Assembly: GCF_002797325.1 (NCBI RefSeq) | Contig: NZ_KZ454938.1 | Span: forward strand, 229,322-293,321 | Length of the DNA: 64,000 nt | From: Bacillus sp. FJAT-45037 | Lineage (GTDB): Bacteria > Bacillota > Bacilli > Bacillales > Bacillaceae_D | Reading direction: 5' to 3' | Shown: positions 57,409 to 64,000 of the stretch, piece by piece | Layout: each line of letters begins with the position of its first letter | How positions within the stretch are numbered: position 1 is the stretch's first letter | Position numbers and translations under genes: made by a program | Notes under the pieces: model-generated | What the model was told of the DNA's origin: nothing | Seen by the model: the letters and a program-made list of their open reading frames with translations, nothing else | The model's database searches: none

Positions 57409-58231
57409 ATGAATAGAAATATAACCTACAAAGAGCCTAAAAAAATATTAACTCCTGCTAGTGGTTTTTTATATGGGTACACTCATTCACTTAATCCCTA
57501 TTCAGGCTGTTTATTTGGGTGTTCATATTGTTATGTAAGACAGAGTCCGGTTGGCTTATTTCGTGGGGGAAAATTGGGGTAGCTGGGTAGATGTGAAACA
57601 AGGAATTCATGAAAAGTATAAGCGTGAAATGATTAATTTGAGAAAAAGAGGCAAACAAGTCACTATATTTATGTCTTCAGCAACAGATCCGTATCAATCA
57701 GTTGAGTATAAAGAAAAGATTACACGAGCATTACTTGAGGTAATGGTTGAATTTCCTCCTGATTTTTTATTTGTTCAAACAAGAAGCGCGCTTGTAACAA
57801 GAGATATTGACTTATTCTTACTGTTAAAAGGTCGATTACGAATTAGTATCACAGTGGAAACAGACGATGATCGTATACGAAAAGTATTTACTCCCCAGGC
57901 ACCGCCAATCGAAGGAAGGTTAAAGGCCATCAAACAACTGAAAGAGAACGGATTACCAGTTCAAGTAGCCGTTGCACCTGTACTTCCTTTTTCTTCGTCA
58001 TTTCCAGAGAGGTTGTCTCAACTTGTTAATCGAATTGTAATTGATGATTTCACAGGTGACGGGAGTAAAGGGAAACGAACAGAACGGCTTAAGGTAAAAG
58101 AATTATATACTGAAGCAGAATTCGAGAAATGGTATGGCCAAGACACTCAGCTACATGCATATGAACAGATGAAAAAAACATTTACTAACGAACAGATTTT
58201 CTTCAGCAAAGAAGGATTCATGCCATTTTAG
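57409..58231 (+). pseudogene. Radical SAM protein (SPL-like), frameshifted
   Basis: The first frame (57409-57582) has GGGAGG nine bases before its ATG, reads LTPASGFLYGYTHSLNPYSG and carries the CLFGCSYC cluster motif (CxxxCxxC), then stops at TAG. The second frame resumes with ENWGSWVDVKQGIHEKYKRE and runs to 58231. Removing one G from the five-G run at 57565-57569 joins them into about 273 residues, normal for COG1533 (spore photoproduct lyase-like) proteins. It is probably inactive unless the shift is a sequencing error or is bypassed. Substrate unknown. Confidence 0.82.
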
Positions 58232-58333
58232 TTAATTGTCTATCCGAAAAATTTCAACATATTGGTTGAAGTTTTTTGATGTGCTAAAAGAAATAAAATC
58301 GAGTAAGGTACAATAAGGCATATGATCATCAAC

Positions 58334-58362
58334 TTGACCATATACCCTTATAGGTATATAAT
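58334..58362 (+). promoter_or_regulatory. Promoter with CsoR/CstR-like palindrome in the spacer
   Basis: TTGACC (58334-58339), a 17-base spacer and TATAAT (58357-58362) form a strong sigma-A promoter. ATATACC-CTTATA-GGTATAT (58340-58359) is a perfect 7-bp inverted repeat covering the spacer. It resembles operators of CsoR-family (copper or persulfide) repressors. Confidence 0.65.
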
Positions 58363-58396
58363 GATGAATATAAATAGTTTACTTAGAGGAGGCTAA

Positions 58397-58585
58397 ATGA
58401 TGACAGAGCATGATAAGAACGCATGTCATACAGGCCATTGAGGCATAAACAAAAGTAAAACAGACGGGAAGAAGGCAATGAAATCAAAGCCGCCTATATG
58501 ACCTGCTGTTTATTTATGGTTCCTGGTAGGAGCTATCTTTGTAGTTTATAACATCTTTTTATACGTTAGTGGTTTTTTTAATTAA
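58397..58585 (+). pseudogene. Small membrane protein gene with two in-frame TGA codons
   Basis: With a strong GAGGAGG site, ATG-ATG opens a frame reading MMTEHDKNACHTGH, TGA (58439-58441), GINKSKTDGKKAMKSKPPI, TGA (58499-58501), PAVYLWFLVGAIFVVYNIFL and seven more residues to TAA. Replacing each TGA with Trp gives a coherent 62-residue protein with one C-terminal membrane helix. First gene after the palindromic promoter. Either nonsense-mutated or dependent on TGA readthrough. Family unknown. Confidence 0.6.
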
Positions 58586-58673
58586 GAACAGCATGATTGA
58601 TTGGGGAGGGCTCTTATCTTTACTAGAGTAGTAAAAATAAAAGTCCCTTCCTTTGAAGAAAAGAGGGATGTAT

Positions 58674-59030
58674 ATGGATGAATCAAAATATATCCAGCAG
58701 CATTTAGCTAATGAGCGAACCTATCTAGCTTGGGTGAGGACGGCTATTGCAATCATTGGGATTGGTTTTTTAGCTACAACTTTGCACTTTAATACACCAA
58801 TGCATGAATATGTTGATTTTGTACTCGCGATTTTTATTAGTTTATTTTCACTTATGTTGGGGTTGTTTACAATTGTTCTTGCGACAACTATTTACTACCG
58901 TAACCGAAAAGCGATTAACACCCAGACATTTCATTCTTCCTACAAATTGATTATCTCTATGACCTCAGTCGTTATTGCAGTGTTAATCTTCTTTTTAGTG
59001 TATTATCTATTTTTATTTATAGGCTCGTAA
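58674..59030 (+). CDS. DUF202 (YidH) family membrane protein
   Basis: A 118-residue protein with three membrane helices. The start MDESKYIQQHLANERTYLAW with VRTAIAIIGIGF is the DUF202 signature (NERTFLAWIRT). The ATG at 58674 follows AAGAGGG. It is in the cluster behind the palindromic promoter, followed by two rhodanese-like genes. Function unknown. Confidence 0.85.
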   Translation: MDESKYIQQHLANERTYLAWVRTAIAIIGIGFLATTLHFNTPMHEYVDFVLAIFISLFSLMLGLFTIVLATTIYYRNRKAINTQTFHSSYKLIISMTSVVIAVLIFFLVYYLFLFIGS

Positions 59031-59069
59031 GGGAAATAATAAGTCAGGCTAAGGCAGATGGGGGGATAT

Positions 59070-59447
59070 ATGAGTATTATTTTGATATTGAGTTCTTTTT
59101 TTATGATGTATATCCTATATAAAAGGTATCTCCCTGTAATAGGGTTGCGATGTACACCAATAGCAAAGGTGCAAAATAGTGTGCATGTCTTGCTTGATGT
59201 AAGGGATTTTCCGTTGTCGTATCATTCAAATGTAAGCGAAGCATTATCTATCCCATTAGCTTATTTAAAAAGAAATTATGCTCAACTCGAAGGGAAATCG
59301 ATTGTGTTGATTGGATCCGATAAAGTAGAGATCCATTTGAGTGCCCGTTTTTTAAAGTCAAAAAGAATAAACGTAACGGGGTATGCTATTATGAAAAATA
59401 AAAAACAAGAACCTTGTATGAATTATCATGAGATGTGTGGAACATAA
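59070..59447 (+). CDS. Rhodanese-like protein lacking the active-site cysteine
   Basis: A 125-residue protein with an N-terminal membrane anchor (residues 1-19) and a rhodanese-like fold. VHVLLDVRDFPLSYHSNVSEA corresponds to the LLDVR..xEY.. region. Where active rhodaneses have a Cys loop, it reads IVLIGSDKVEIH, so no persulfide can form there. Cysteines occur only in RCTPIAK and the tail QEPCMNYHEMC. It may be a binding or regulatory partner of the intact rhodanese nearby. GGGGGG precedes the ATG. Confidence 0.65.
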   Translation: MSIILILSSFFMMYILYKRYLPVIGLRCTPIAKVQNSVHVLLDVRDFPLSYHSNVSEALSIPLAYLKRNYAQLEGKSIVLIGSDKVEIHLSARFLKSKRINVTGYAIMKNKKQEPCMNYHEMCGT

Positions 59448-59538
59448 ATGTAAATGAACGGGGGGAGAGATGGTGTTGCGAAAAAGTCCATGAGTAGCAA
59501 CCGAGTTCGGAATTGGGTACAATTCCTTTGATATACGG

Positions 59539-60120
59539 GTGATGGTTAACGCAAGACAGCAAATATTAACAGAAGATAGATTTGTTGTTCTTACCTTTGA
59601 TGATGGACCAACTAGGTTATTAGAACCTATCCTCGATATTTTATTAAGTGAACAGATACCAGCTATGTTCTTTTGGCAAACGCGTCTACTACATTATAAA
59701 CGACCTTGGAGACGCGTAATAGAAGAAGGCCATGTTATTGGTACGCATACCATCACACATCCAAATCTTCAAAAACTAAGCTTACTTGAACAACGACGAG
59801 AGTTAATGAGAAGCAAAGAATTGATTGAAACGTATACAGGGCAGACTGTACGTTATTTCAGACCGCCGTTTGGTCAATACAATGATCAAACGCTAGATAT
59901 TGCCGATGAATTAGGATTGAAAACGATTATGTGGGATGTAGCATCGTTTGATTGGATTCTAAAAGCAGAGCCAGAAAGGATTATTCAACATGTGATCGAA
60001 CAAATAGAGGATGGTTCGATCATCCTATTACATGAATTAAAACAAACATTAATTGTTTTACCAATGTTAATCAAGCAGTTAAAAGATAAAGGGTACGAAT
60101 TTAAAATACTACCAACGTGA
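59539..60120 (+). CDS. Polysaccharide deacetylase (upstream frame interrupted by TGA)
   Basis: A NodB-type deacetylase of about 193 residues: VVLTFDDGPTRLLEPIL, GTHTITHPNL and RPPFGQYND carry the metal and catalytic residues, with LLHELKQ as the last motif. There is no signal peptide. The start is weak: no good ribosome site lies before 59539. In the same frame a strong site precedes ATG at 59470, which reads MVLRKSP, then TGA (59491-59493), then VATEFGIGYNSFDIRV into the domain. A TGG-to-TGA change therefore may have shortened or silenced it. Confidence 0.75.
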   Translation: MMVNARQQILTEDRFVVLTFDDGPTRLLEPILDILLSEQIPAMFFWQTRLLHYKRPWRRVIEEGHVIGTHTITHPNLQKLSLLEQRRELMRSKELIETYTGQTVRYFRPPFGQYNDQTLDIADELGLKTIMWDVASFDWILKAEPERIIQHVIEQIEDGSIILLHELKQTLIVLPMLIKQLKDKGYEFKILPT

Positions 60121-60149
60121 TGGTTCCACTCATCAGGAGGAGCAGCAGA

Positions 60150-60512
60150 ATGGAGTTAGTTATTCAAGGTTTATTAATGGTGTTTGTTGTATGGTTTATT
60201 TTCAAGCGTATTATGCCAGCTAAAGGAGTTAGGCAAATTACCACAGCAGACCTTAAAAGTGAGATGAATAGAAATGATATTCAACTCGTTGATGTAAGAA
60301 CACCAATGGAATACAACGGACGGAATATAAAAAAAGCAACGAACATACCGTTAAATGAAATCAAGCAGCGTCAAGGTGAGTTTAAAAAAGATAGAGAGAT
60401 TATGGTAATCTGTCAAAGTGGAATGAGAAGTAAGAAGGCAGCCAGTACATTAAAGAAACTTGGTTTTGAACAAGTGACTAATGTTAAGGGTGGAATGTCT
60501 GCTTGGAGATGA
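60150..60512 (+). CDS. Membrane-anchored rhodanese-like sulfurtransferase
   Basis: A 120-residue protein with an N-terminal membrane helix (residues 3-19) and a single rhodanese domain: LVDVRTPMEYNGRNIKKATN, then the active loop VICQSGMRSKKAA with the catalytic Cys, and NVKGGMSAW at the end. It transfers sulfane sulfur to thiol acceptors. The ATG at 60150 follows AGGAGGAG. Last gene of the cluster. The palindrome at the head of the cluster fits a persulfide-controlled unit. Confidence 0.87.
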   Translation: MELVIQGLLMVFVVWFIFKRIMPAKGVRQITTADLKSEMNRNDIQLVDVRTPMEYNGRNIKKATNIPLNEIKQRQGEFKKDREIMVICQSGMRSKKAASTLKKLGFEQVTNVKGGMSAWR

Positions 60513-60526
60513 GATTCGGGCAGATG

Positions 60527-60560
60527 AAAGGGCTGGAACAGTAAGCTGTTCTAGCCCTTT
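60527..60560. terminator. Bidirectional terminator after the rhodanese cluster
   Basis: AAAGGGCTGGAACAG (60527-60541) pairs with CTGTTCTAGCCCTTT (60546-60560) with one G-T wobble and a four-base loop. Confidence 0.9.
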
Positions 60561-60561
60561 A

Positions 60562-62184
60562 TTATTTTGATTTAGGAAAGGTCATCGTGACGAGCGTGCC
60601 TTCATCGACCTTGCTATCATATTCGATCGTCCCTTTATGAGACTCAATAATCTTGAAGCTAACTGTCAAACCTAATCCTGTCCCTTTTTCTTTCTCTGAA
60701 TAAAATGGCTCTCCAATTCGTTTCATTCGCTCCTGATTAATTCCATCTCCGTCATCGCGGAATTTAACGATGACACGATTCTCTTTTAAAGCAAGATTGA
60801 TATGGATTTCATCGGAGTTCGCTTCGATAGAATTTTTTAGGATGTTAATAAATAATTGTTTGATTTGATTTAATTCGCAGTCGATAGTAAGTTGCGGGTT
60901 TTGACTATGAATATGAACAGATACCCCGTGAAGATTCATTTCTGATTCAAGTAGAGTTAAAACGTCCTTCATTACATGGTTAACGTTCTCTTTTGCAAAT
61001 GTCATTTCTTGAGGGCGAGAAAGGACTAGTAGTTCACTTACTATTGCATTAATACGATCAAGTTCATCTAGCATAATGTTATGAATGAAGTTTTCTTTTT
61101 TGCTTTCAGATTGAAACAGTTGTACAAACCCTTTTAAAGAGGTAAGTGGATTTCTAATTTCATGAGCAATTCCGGCGGCTAATTCACCAATAACGGCAAG
61201 CTTTTCTGTCGTTTTTAATTTCTCTTCAGTTTTAATAATCTGAGTAATATCTGTAGCATACCCAATAATCCCTGTAATGTTCTCATTAATAATAATCGGA
61301 ACGAAAGCACAGTGGGCGATGATTTTGTATCCATTTTTATGTTGCAGAAACACTTCATGGTTAGTTGTTGCCGTTTTTTCTAGAATCGCTTTTTTAAATG
61401 AGGAGTACATTCGCTCCTTATCAATATCAGCAATATAATCAAAAATAGGTGTACCGATCGATCGTTCTTTTTTAAAGCCGGTTAATGGTTCGAATCTAGG
61501 GTTGAGGTCGGTGATCTTCCCAGATAAATCAACCATATAAACCAGTTCAGGGTTATACTTAAATAAAGATTTATAAATTAATTCACTTTCCTTAAGCTGA
61601 CTCTCCGCAAGCTTTCTTTCGGTAATATCCCTTCCCATGACGACGAGGCCTTTTCGCTCGTTATTTTGTTTAAACAAAGGAACTTTAATTGTGTCGAATG
61701 TTTTTTCGCTGCCATCTGGTAGAGGAATCACTTCTTCGCATCTAGTCACAGTACCCGCTTTCCATGTTTCTTCGTCTGAAGCTTTACACTGGAGAAGGGC
61801 TTCACGATAAAAATCAGTGTACTCAGCTAATTCGGCGTCTGTTTTTCCGCGGTAAGAAACCCCCTCTAATTGAAATAATTTCAAACCAAAATCATTTGAT
61901 TCAATCCAACGACCTTGACCGTCTTTAAAATTAACGAAATCGACCATGGAATTAATTAAGATAGAAAGTTTTTCTTTTTCGGTTTTTAATAGTTCAACCT
62001 CCTCGCGTTTTCCTAAGGCATAGTAGATGAAGAAGCCAGTTAATAGGACAAATATAATTCCTTTTATTTTTTGGATATTGAGGTAGGTACCTAGATCTAA
62101 TGCTAATACTAGGTAGTCTGTCGCAATAATCCAAACAACTCCTAGGAGAATATATAAGAGAAGCATTTTCTTTTTATAACTCAT
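60562..62184 (-). CDS. PAS histidine kinase, sporulation-kinase-like
   Basis: A 540-residue sensor kinase. Two membrane helices (7-29 and 41-57) are followed by PAS domains at about 72-190 and 200-315. The HisKA domain has phospho-acceptor His341 in GIAHEIRNPLTSLKGF. The ATPase domain has NILKNSIEAN, GDGINQERM and GTGLGLTVS. No receiver or response regulator gene is adjacent, so it is an orphan kinase of the type that feeds Spo0F in Bacillus. Its pairing with Spo0F is inferred. Confidence 0.9.
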   Translation of the reverse strand: MSYKKKMLLLYILLGVVWIIATDYLVLALDLGTYLNIQKIKGIIFVLLTGFFIYYALGKREEVELLKTEKEKLSILINSMVDFVNFKDGQGRWIESNDFGLKLFQLEGVSYRGKTDAELAEYTDFYREALLQCKASDEETWKAGTVTRCEEVIPLPDGSEKTFDTIKVPLFKQNNERKGLVVMGRDITERKLAESQLKESELIYKSLFKYNPELVYMVDLSGKITDLNPRFEPLTGFKKERSIGTPIFDYIADIDKERMYSSFKKAILEKTATTNHEVFLQHKNGYKIIAHCAFVPIIINENITGIIGYATDITQIIKTEEKLKTTEKLAVIGELAAGIAHEIRNPLTSLKGFVQLFQSESKKENFIHNIMLDELDRINAIVSELLVLSRPQEMTFAKENVNHVMKDVLTLLESEMNLHGVSVHIHSQNPQLTIDCELNQIKQLFINILKNSIEANSDEIHINLALKENRVIVKFRDDGDGINQERMKRIGEPFYSEKEKGTGLGLTVSFKIIESHKGTIEYDSKVDEGTLVTMTFPKSK

Positions 62185-62661
62185 GGAAACGTTCGCGCCC
62201 TTCTATGCGTGATAAATATTTTTATGTCTCAGTTGGATAAAACGTCTTTTGGTTTGATAGCTATGTGCCATTTATACAAAGTTATGTTTACTTAACCAGT
62301 TAGAACATTATCATACATAGTTCAGATTTGAAACACATTACTTTTAGGGTAAGCATACTTAATCAGTTGTTAAACCAGTAGTTTTCATTCATCAAAAGAC
62401 CAATCATACTTCTTTACCTTTACTAGTATGTACGGTTCGAATCCTATTCAATCGCTAGTTAGATATGTAGTGAATTTCGTACGCTATTCAGTTGGAAATG
62501 ATATTGATTCAGGGAATTGTCATATATTGACGATTTTTAAAAGTAAAAGTCTTTTTTCCTGTGTCTTTTAGTCTATAATGATGTGAGGAACATGTCGATA
62601 AAAATAGCGGCGACTTTTTAGATGGAATGTACAAACGAATGGTAGTTAGGAGAGGATAGGA
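62185..62661. other. Intergenic region between kinase and chemoreceptor
   Basis: About 475 bases, AT-rich, with no gene-like frame that I can support. It should hold the divergent promoters of the kinase and the chemoreceptor; only the latter is suggested below. Confidence 0.6.
62574..62601 (+). promoter_or_regulatory. Possible promoter of the chemoreceptor gene
   Basis: TATAAT at 62574-62579 may be a sigma-A -10. Alternatively TATA, 16 bases and GTCGATAA (62594-62601) partly match the sigma-D pattern used for motility genes. Confidence 0.35.
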
Positions 62662-64000
62662 ATGAATTTACAGAAAAAGTTAATTATTATGTCGATATGC
62701 TTGTTAATGCTACCGGCTTTAGCCATTGGAATTACCAGTTATGTTGCAGCTAAACAAAATTTAGATGCACAAGGACAGGTAAATTTAGAAAATGCGGTAG
62801 AGATGGCTCTTTATCTAATTGACTCGATGAATGATCGCGTCGAGGCTGGGGCGATTAGCATAGAAGAGGCGCAAGAGCGAGTCAAAGAGCAACTCATTGG
62901 CCCATTGCAAGCAGACGGAACACGATCGATTACGACAAATGCAGATTTAGGAGAGTATGGCTACTTTGTCATATACGATGAAACAGGTCTAGAGGTCGCA
63001 CACCCTACGATTGAGGGCGAGAATGTATGGGATGTTCAAGATAGCAAAGGGAATTATTTTGTTCAAGAACAGATCAGTACAGCATTAAATGGTGGAGGGT
63101 TTACAACGTATGATTGGAATTTGCCTAACCAACCAGACAATATTGAACCAAAGATCATGTATAATGCGTTCGATCCGAATTGGGGCTGGGTTGTCACCGC
63201 GGGATCTTACATGCTCGACTTTAATCAAGGAGCCAATGACATTCTTGTAACAATGATTGTCACGCTTGTCGTGTCCTCTCTTATTGGCATGGTCGTTGTC
63301 GTGTTATTTGCTAGAAATATTTCGCATCCTATTAAAAAAGTGACGCATCATGTTCAGCAAATAGCGGCTGGTGATTTAACTGGCGAAGAGTTAATTATCG
63401 ATCGTAAGGATGAGATTGGTGAACTTGCCAATAATACGAATCGAATGAAAGAACAATTAGAGCAATTATTGACTCAAGTGTCTGATACGACGTCTCAGCT
63501 TGCTGCATATTCAGAAGAACTAAATGCAAGTTCCACAGAGACTAGCAAAGCATCAGAGGATATTTCAACATCGATCATGAAAGTATCGGAAAGTTTGGAT
63601 GATCAAACAAACCAGGCACAAGGAACGAAGGAAGTTGTTCAATTAATTACTAATAAAATTCAACTGATCCTCAAACAAAGTGAGAAGGTCGATCATTTTA
63701 AAGAAGGCACACAACAGTCCTTGTCTAGAGGGAAAGAAACATTCGCTAAGACGATTGAGCAGATTGCTGTGATTGAAAAGAATGCAACAGAAACGGGTCA
63801 TACGGTAATGGAATTAAAACATAAGTCTGAAGAGATTGAGGGGATTATTTCGGTTATTACGAATATTGCCGACCAAACGAACCTTTTAGCTTTAAATGCT
63901 GCGATCGAGGCGGCACGAGCAGGTGAGCATGGTCGAGGGTTTGCAGTTGTAGCCGATGAAGTTCGTAAACTTGCCGAGCAATCGAACCAATCTGCAAAAG
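62662..64000 (+). CDS. Methyl-accepting chemotaxis protein (3' end outside window)
   Basis: The first 446 codons of a transmembrane chemoreceptor. Helix 1 spans about 8-28. The periplasm-side region ~30-190 looks like a single Cache (sCache) ligand domain, with [16 protein letters not shown] and [11 protein letters not shown]. Helix 2 (~193-216) leads to a HAMP domain and the signalling coiled coil, whose tip [20 protein letters not shown] binds CheW/CheA. AGGAGAGGATAGGA precedes the ATG. Ligand unknown. Confidence 0.93.
   Translation, partial: MNLQKKLIIMSICLLMLPALAIGITSYVAAKQNLDAQGQVNLENAVEMALYLIDSMNDRVEAGAISIEEAQERVKEQLIGPLQADGTRSITTNADLGEYGYFVIYDETGLEVAHPTIEGENVWDVQDSKGNYFVQEQISTALNGGGFTTYDWNLPNQPDNIEPKIMYNAFDPNWGWVVTAGSYMLDFNQGANDILVTMIVTLVVSSLIGMVVVVLFARNISHPIKKVTHHVQQIAAGDLTGEELIIDRKDEIGELANNTNRMKEQLEQLLTQVSDTTSQLAAYSEELNASSTETSKASEDISTSIMKVSESLDDQTNQAQGTKEVVQLITNKIQLILKQSEKVDHFKEGTQQSLSRGKETFAKTIEQIAVIEKNATETGHTVMELKHKSEEIEGIISVITNIADQTNLLALNAAIEAARAGEHGRGFAVVADEVRKLAEQSNQSAK

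Noticed and set aside
58397-58585. Selenocysteine at the TGA codons
   Set aside because: No SECIS-like hairpin was recognised just after either TGA, and the positions suit Trp better than Cys.
58397-60120. A genome-wide alternative code with TGA as Trp
   Set aside because: TGA is used as a normal stop in this window (for example the genes ending at 7557, 34613 and 60120), and TGG is used for Trp in the same cluster.

Overview
The window is a 64 kb piece of a low-to-moderate GC, endospore-forming Bacillaceae chromosome, most likely an alkaliphilic or halotolerant Bacillus relative. The evidence is gene order parallel to Bacillus subtilis (yfk/yfj block; yfhE-yfhF-recX-yfhH-sspK-yfhJ-yfhP-mutY-yfhS-fabL-sspE-ntdP-ygaD-ygaE-gsaB-bcp-perR-ygzB-ygxA, then an rrn operon with a trnD-like tRNA array), spore genes (sspE, sspK, sda, pdaA) and a complete ectoine operon. 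The species is inferred only from this content. No CRISPR array, intact insertion sequence or prophage was seen.

Layout. 0-13.8 kb holds an MFS exporter (cut by the window edge), OsmC, MATE and YczE-type membrane genes, a ProC reductase, yfkD/yfkAB, a phosphatase, a cold shock gene with a structured leader, class I fumarase, pdaA, a repeat-rich intergenic region and a TrmA-family RNA methyltransferase. 14-26 kb holds two GGDEF-EAL proteins with opposite catalytic lesions, a penicillin-acylase-family hydrolase, an aldo/keto reductase, a YueD-like reductase and a RocB-like peptidase. 26-28.7 kb is ectABC, in which ectA has no ATG/GTG/TTG/CTG at its expected start and appears to begin at ATT. 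28.7-49.8 kb is the conserved yfh-yga backbone, including several genes under 60 codons (a YfhD-position Gln-rich protein, YfhE, a YpzG-like protein, SspK, Sda). A GNAT gene there carries an unusual leader with a tRNA-like T arm and mutually exclusive hairpins.

49.8-56.8 kb is rrn P1/P2-16S-23S-5S followed by 17 tRNA genes and a terminator. Both rRNA spacers carry the same double-hairpin element with compensatory base changes. 56.9-60.5 kb is an accessory, partly decayed cluster. It contains an orphan immunity-like gene, a frameshifted radical SAM gene, a promoter with a CsoR/CstR-like palindrome in its spacer, a small gene with two in-frame TGA codons, a DUF202 protein, a cysteine-less rhodanese-like protein, a deacetylase whose upstream reading frame is cut by another TGA, and an intact rhodanese. 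The window ends with a sporulation-kinase-like PAS histidine kinase and the start of a chemotaxis receptor.

How the genes work together. Envelope and spore functions (pdaA, SASPs, Sda, PAS kinase), osmoadaptation (ectABC), peroxide defence (perR, bcp), second-messenger signalling (two c-di-GMP proteins, a DarA-like c-di-AMP receptor) and translation (rRNA/tRNA, TrmA-family enzyme, mutY/recX maintenance) sit side by side in short operons, most bounded by clear intrinsic terminators. The observations most worth following are the ATT-initiated ectA, the tRNA-like leader of the GNAT gene, and the sulfur-type cluster with repeated TGA interruptions.
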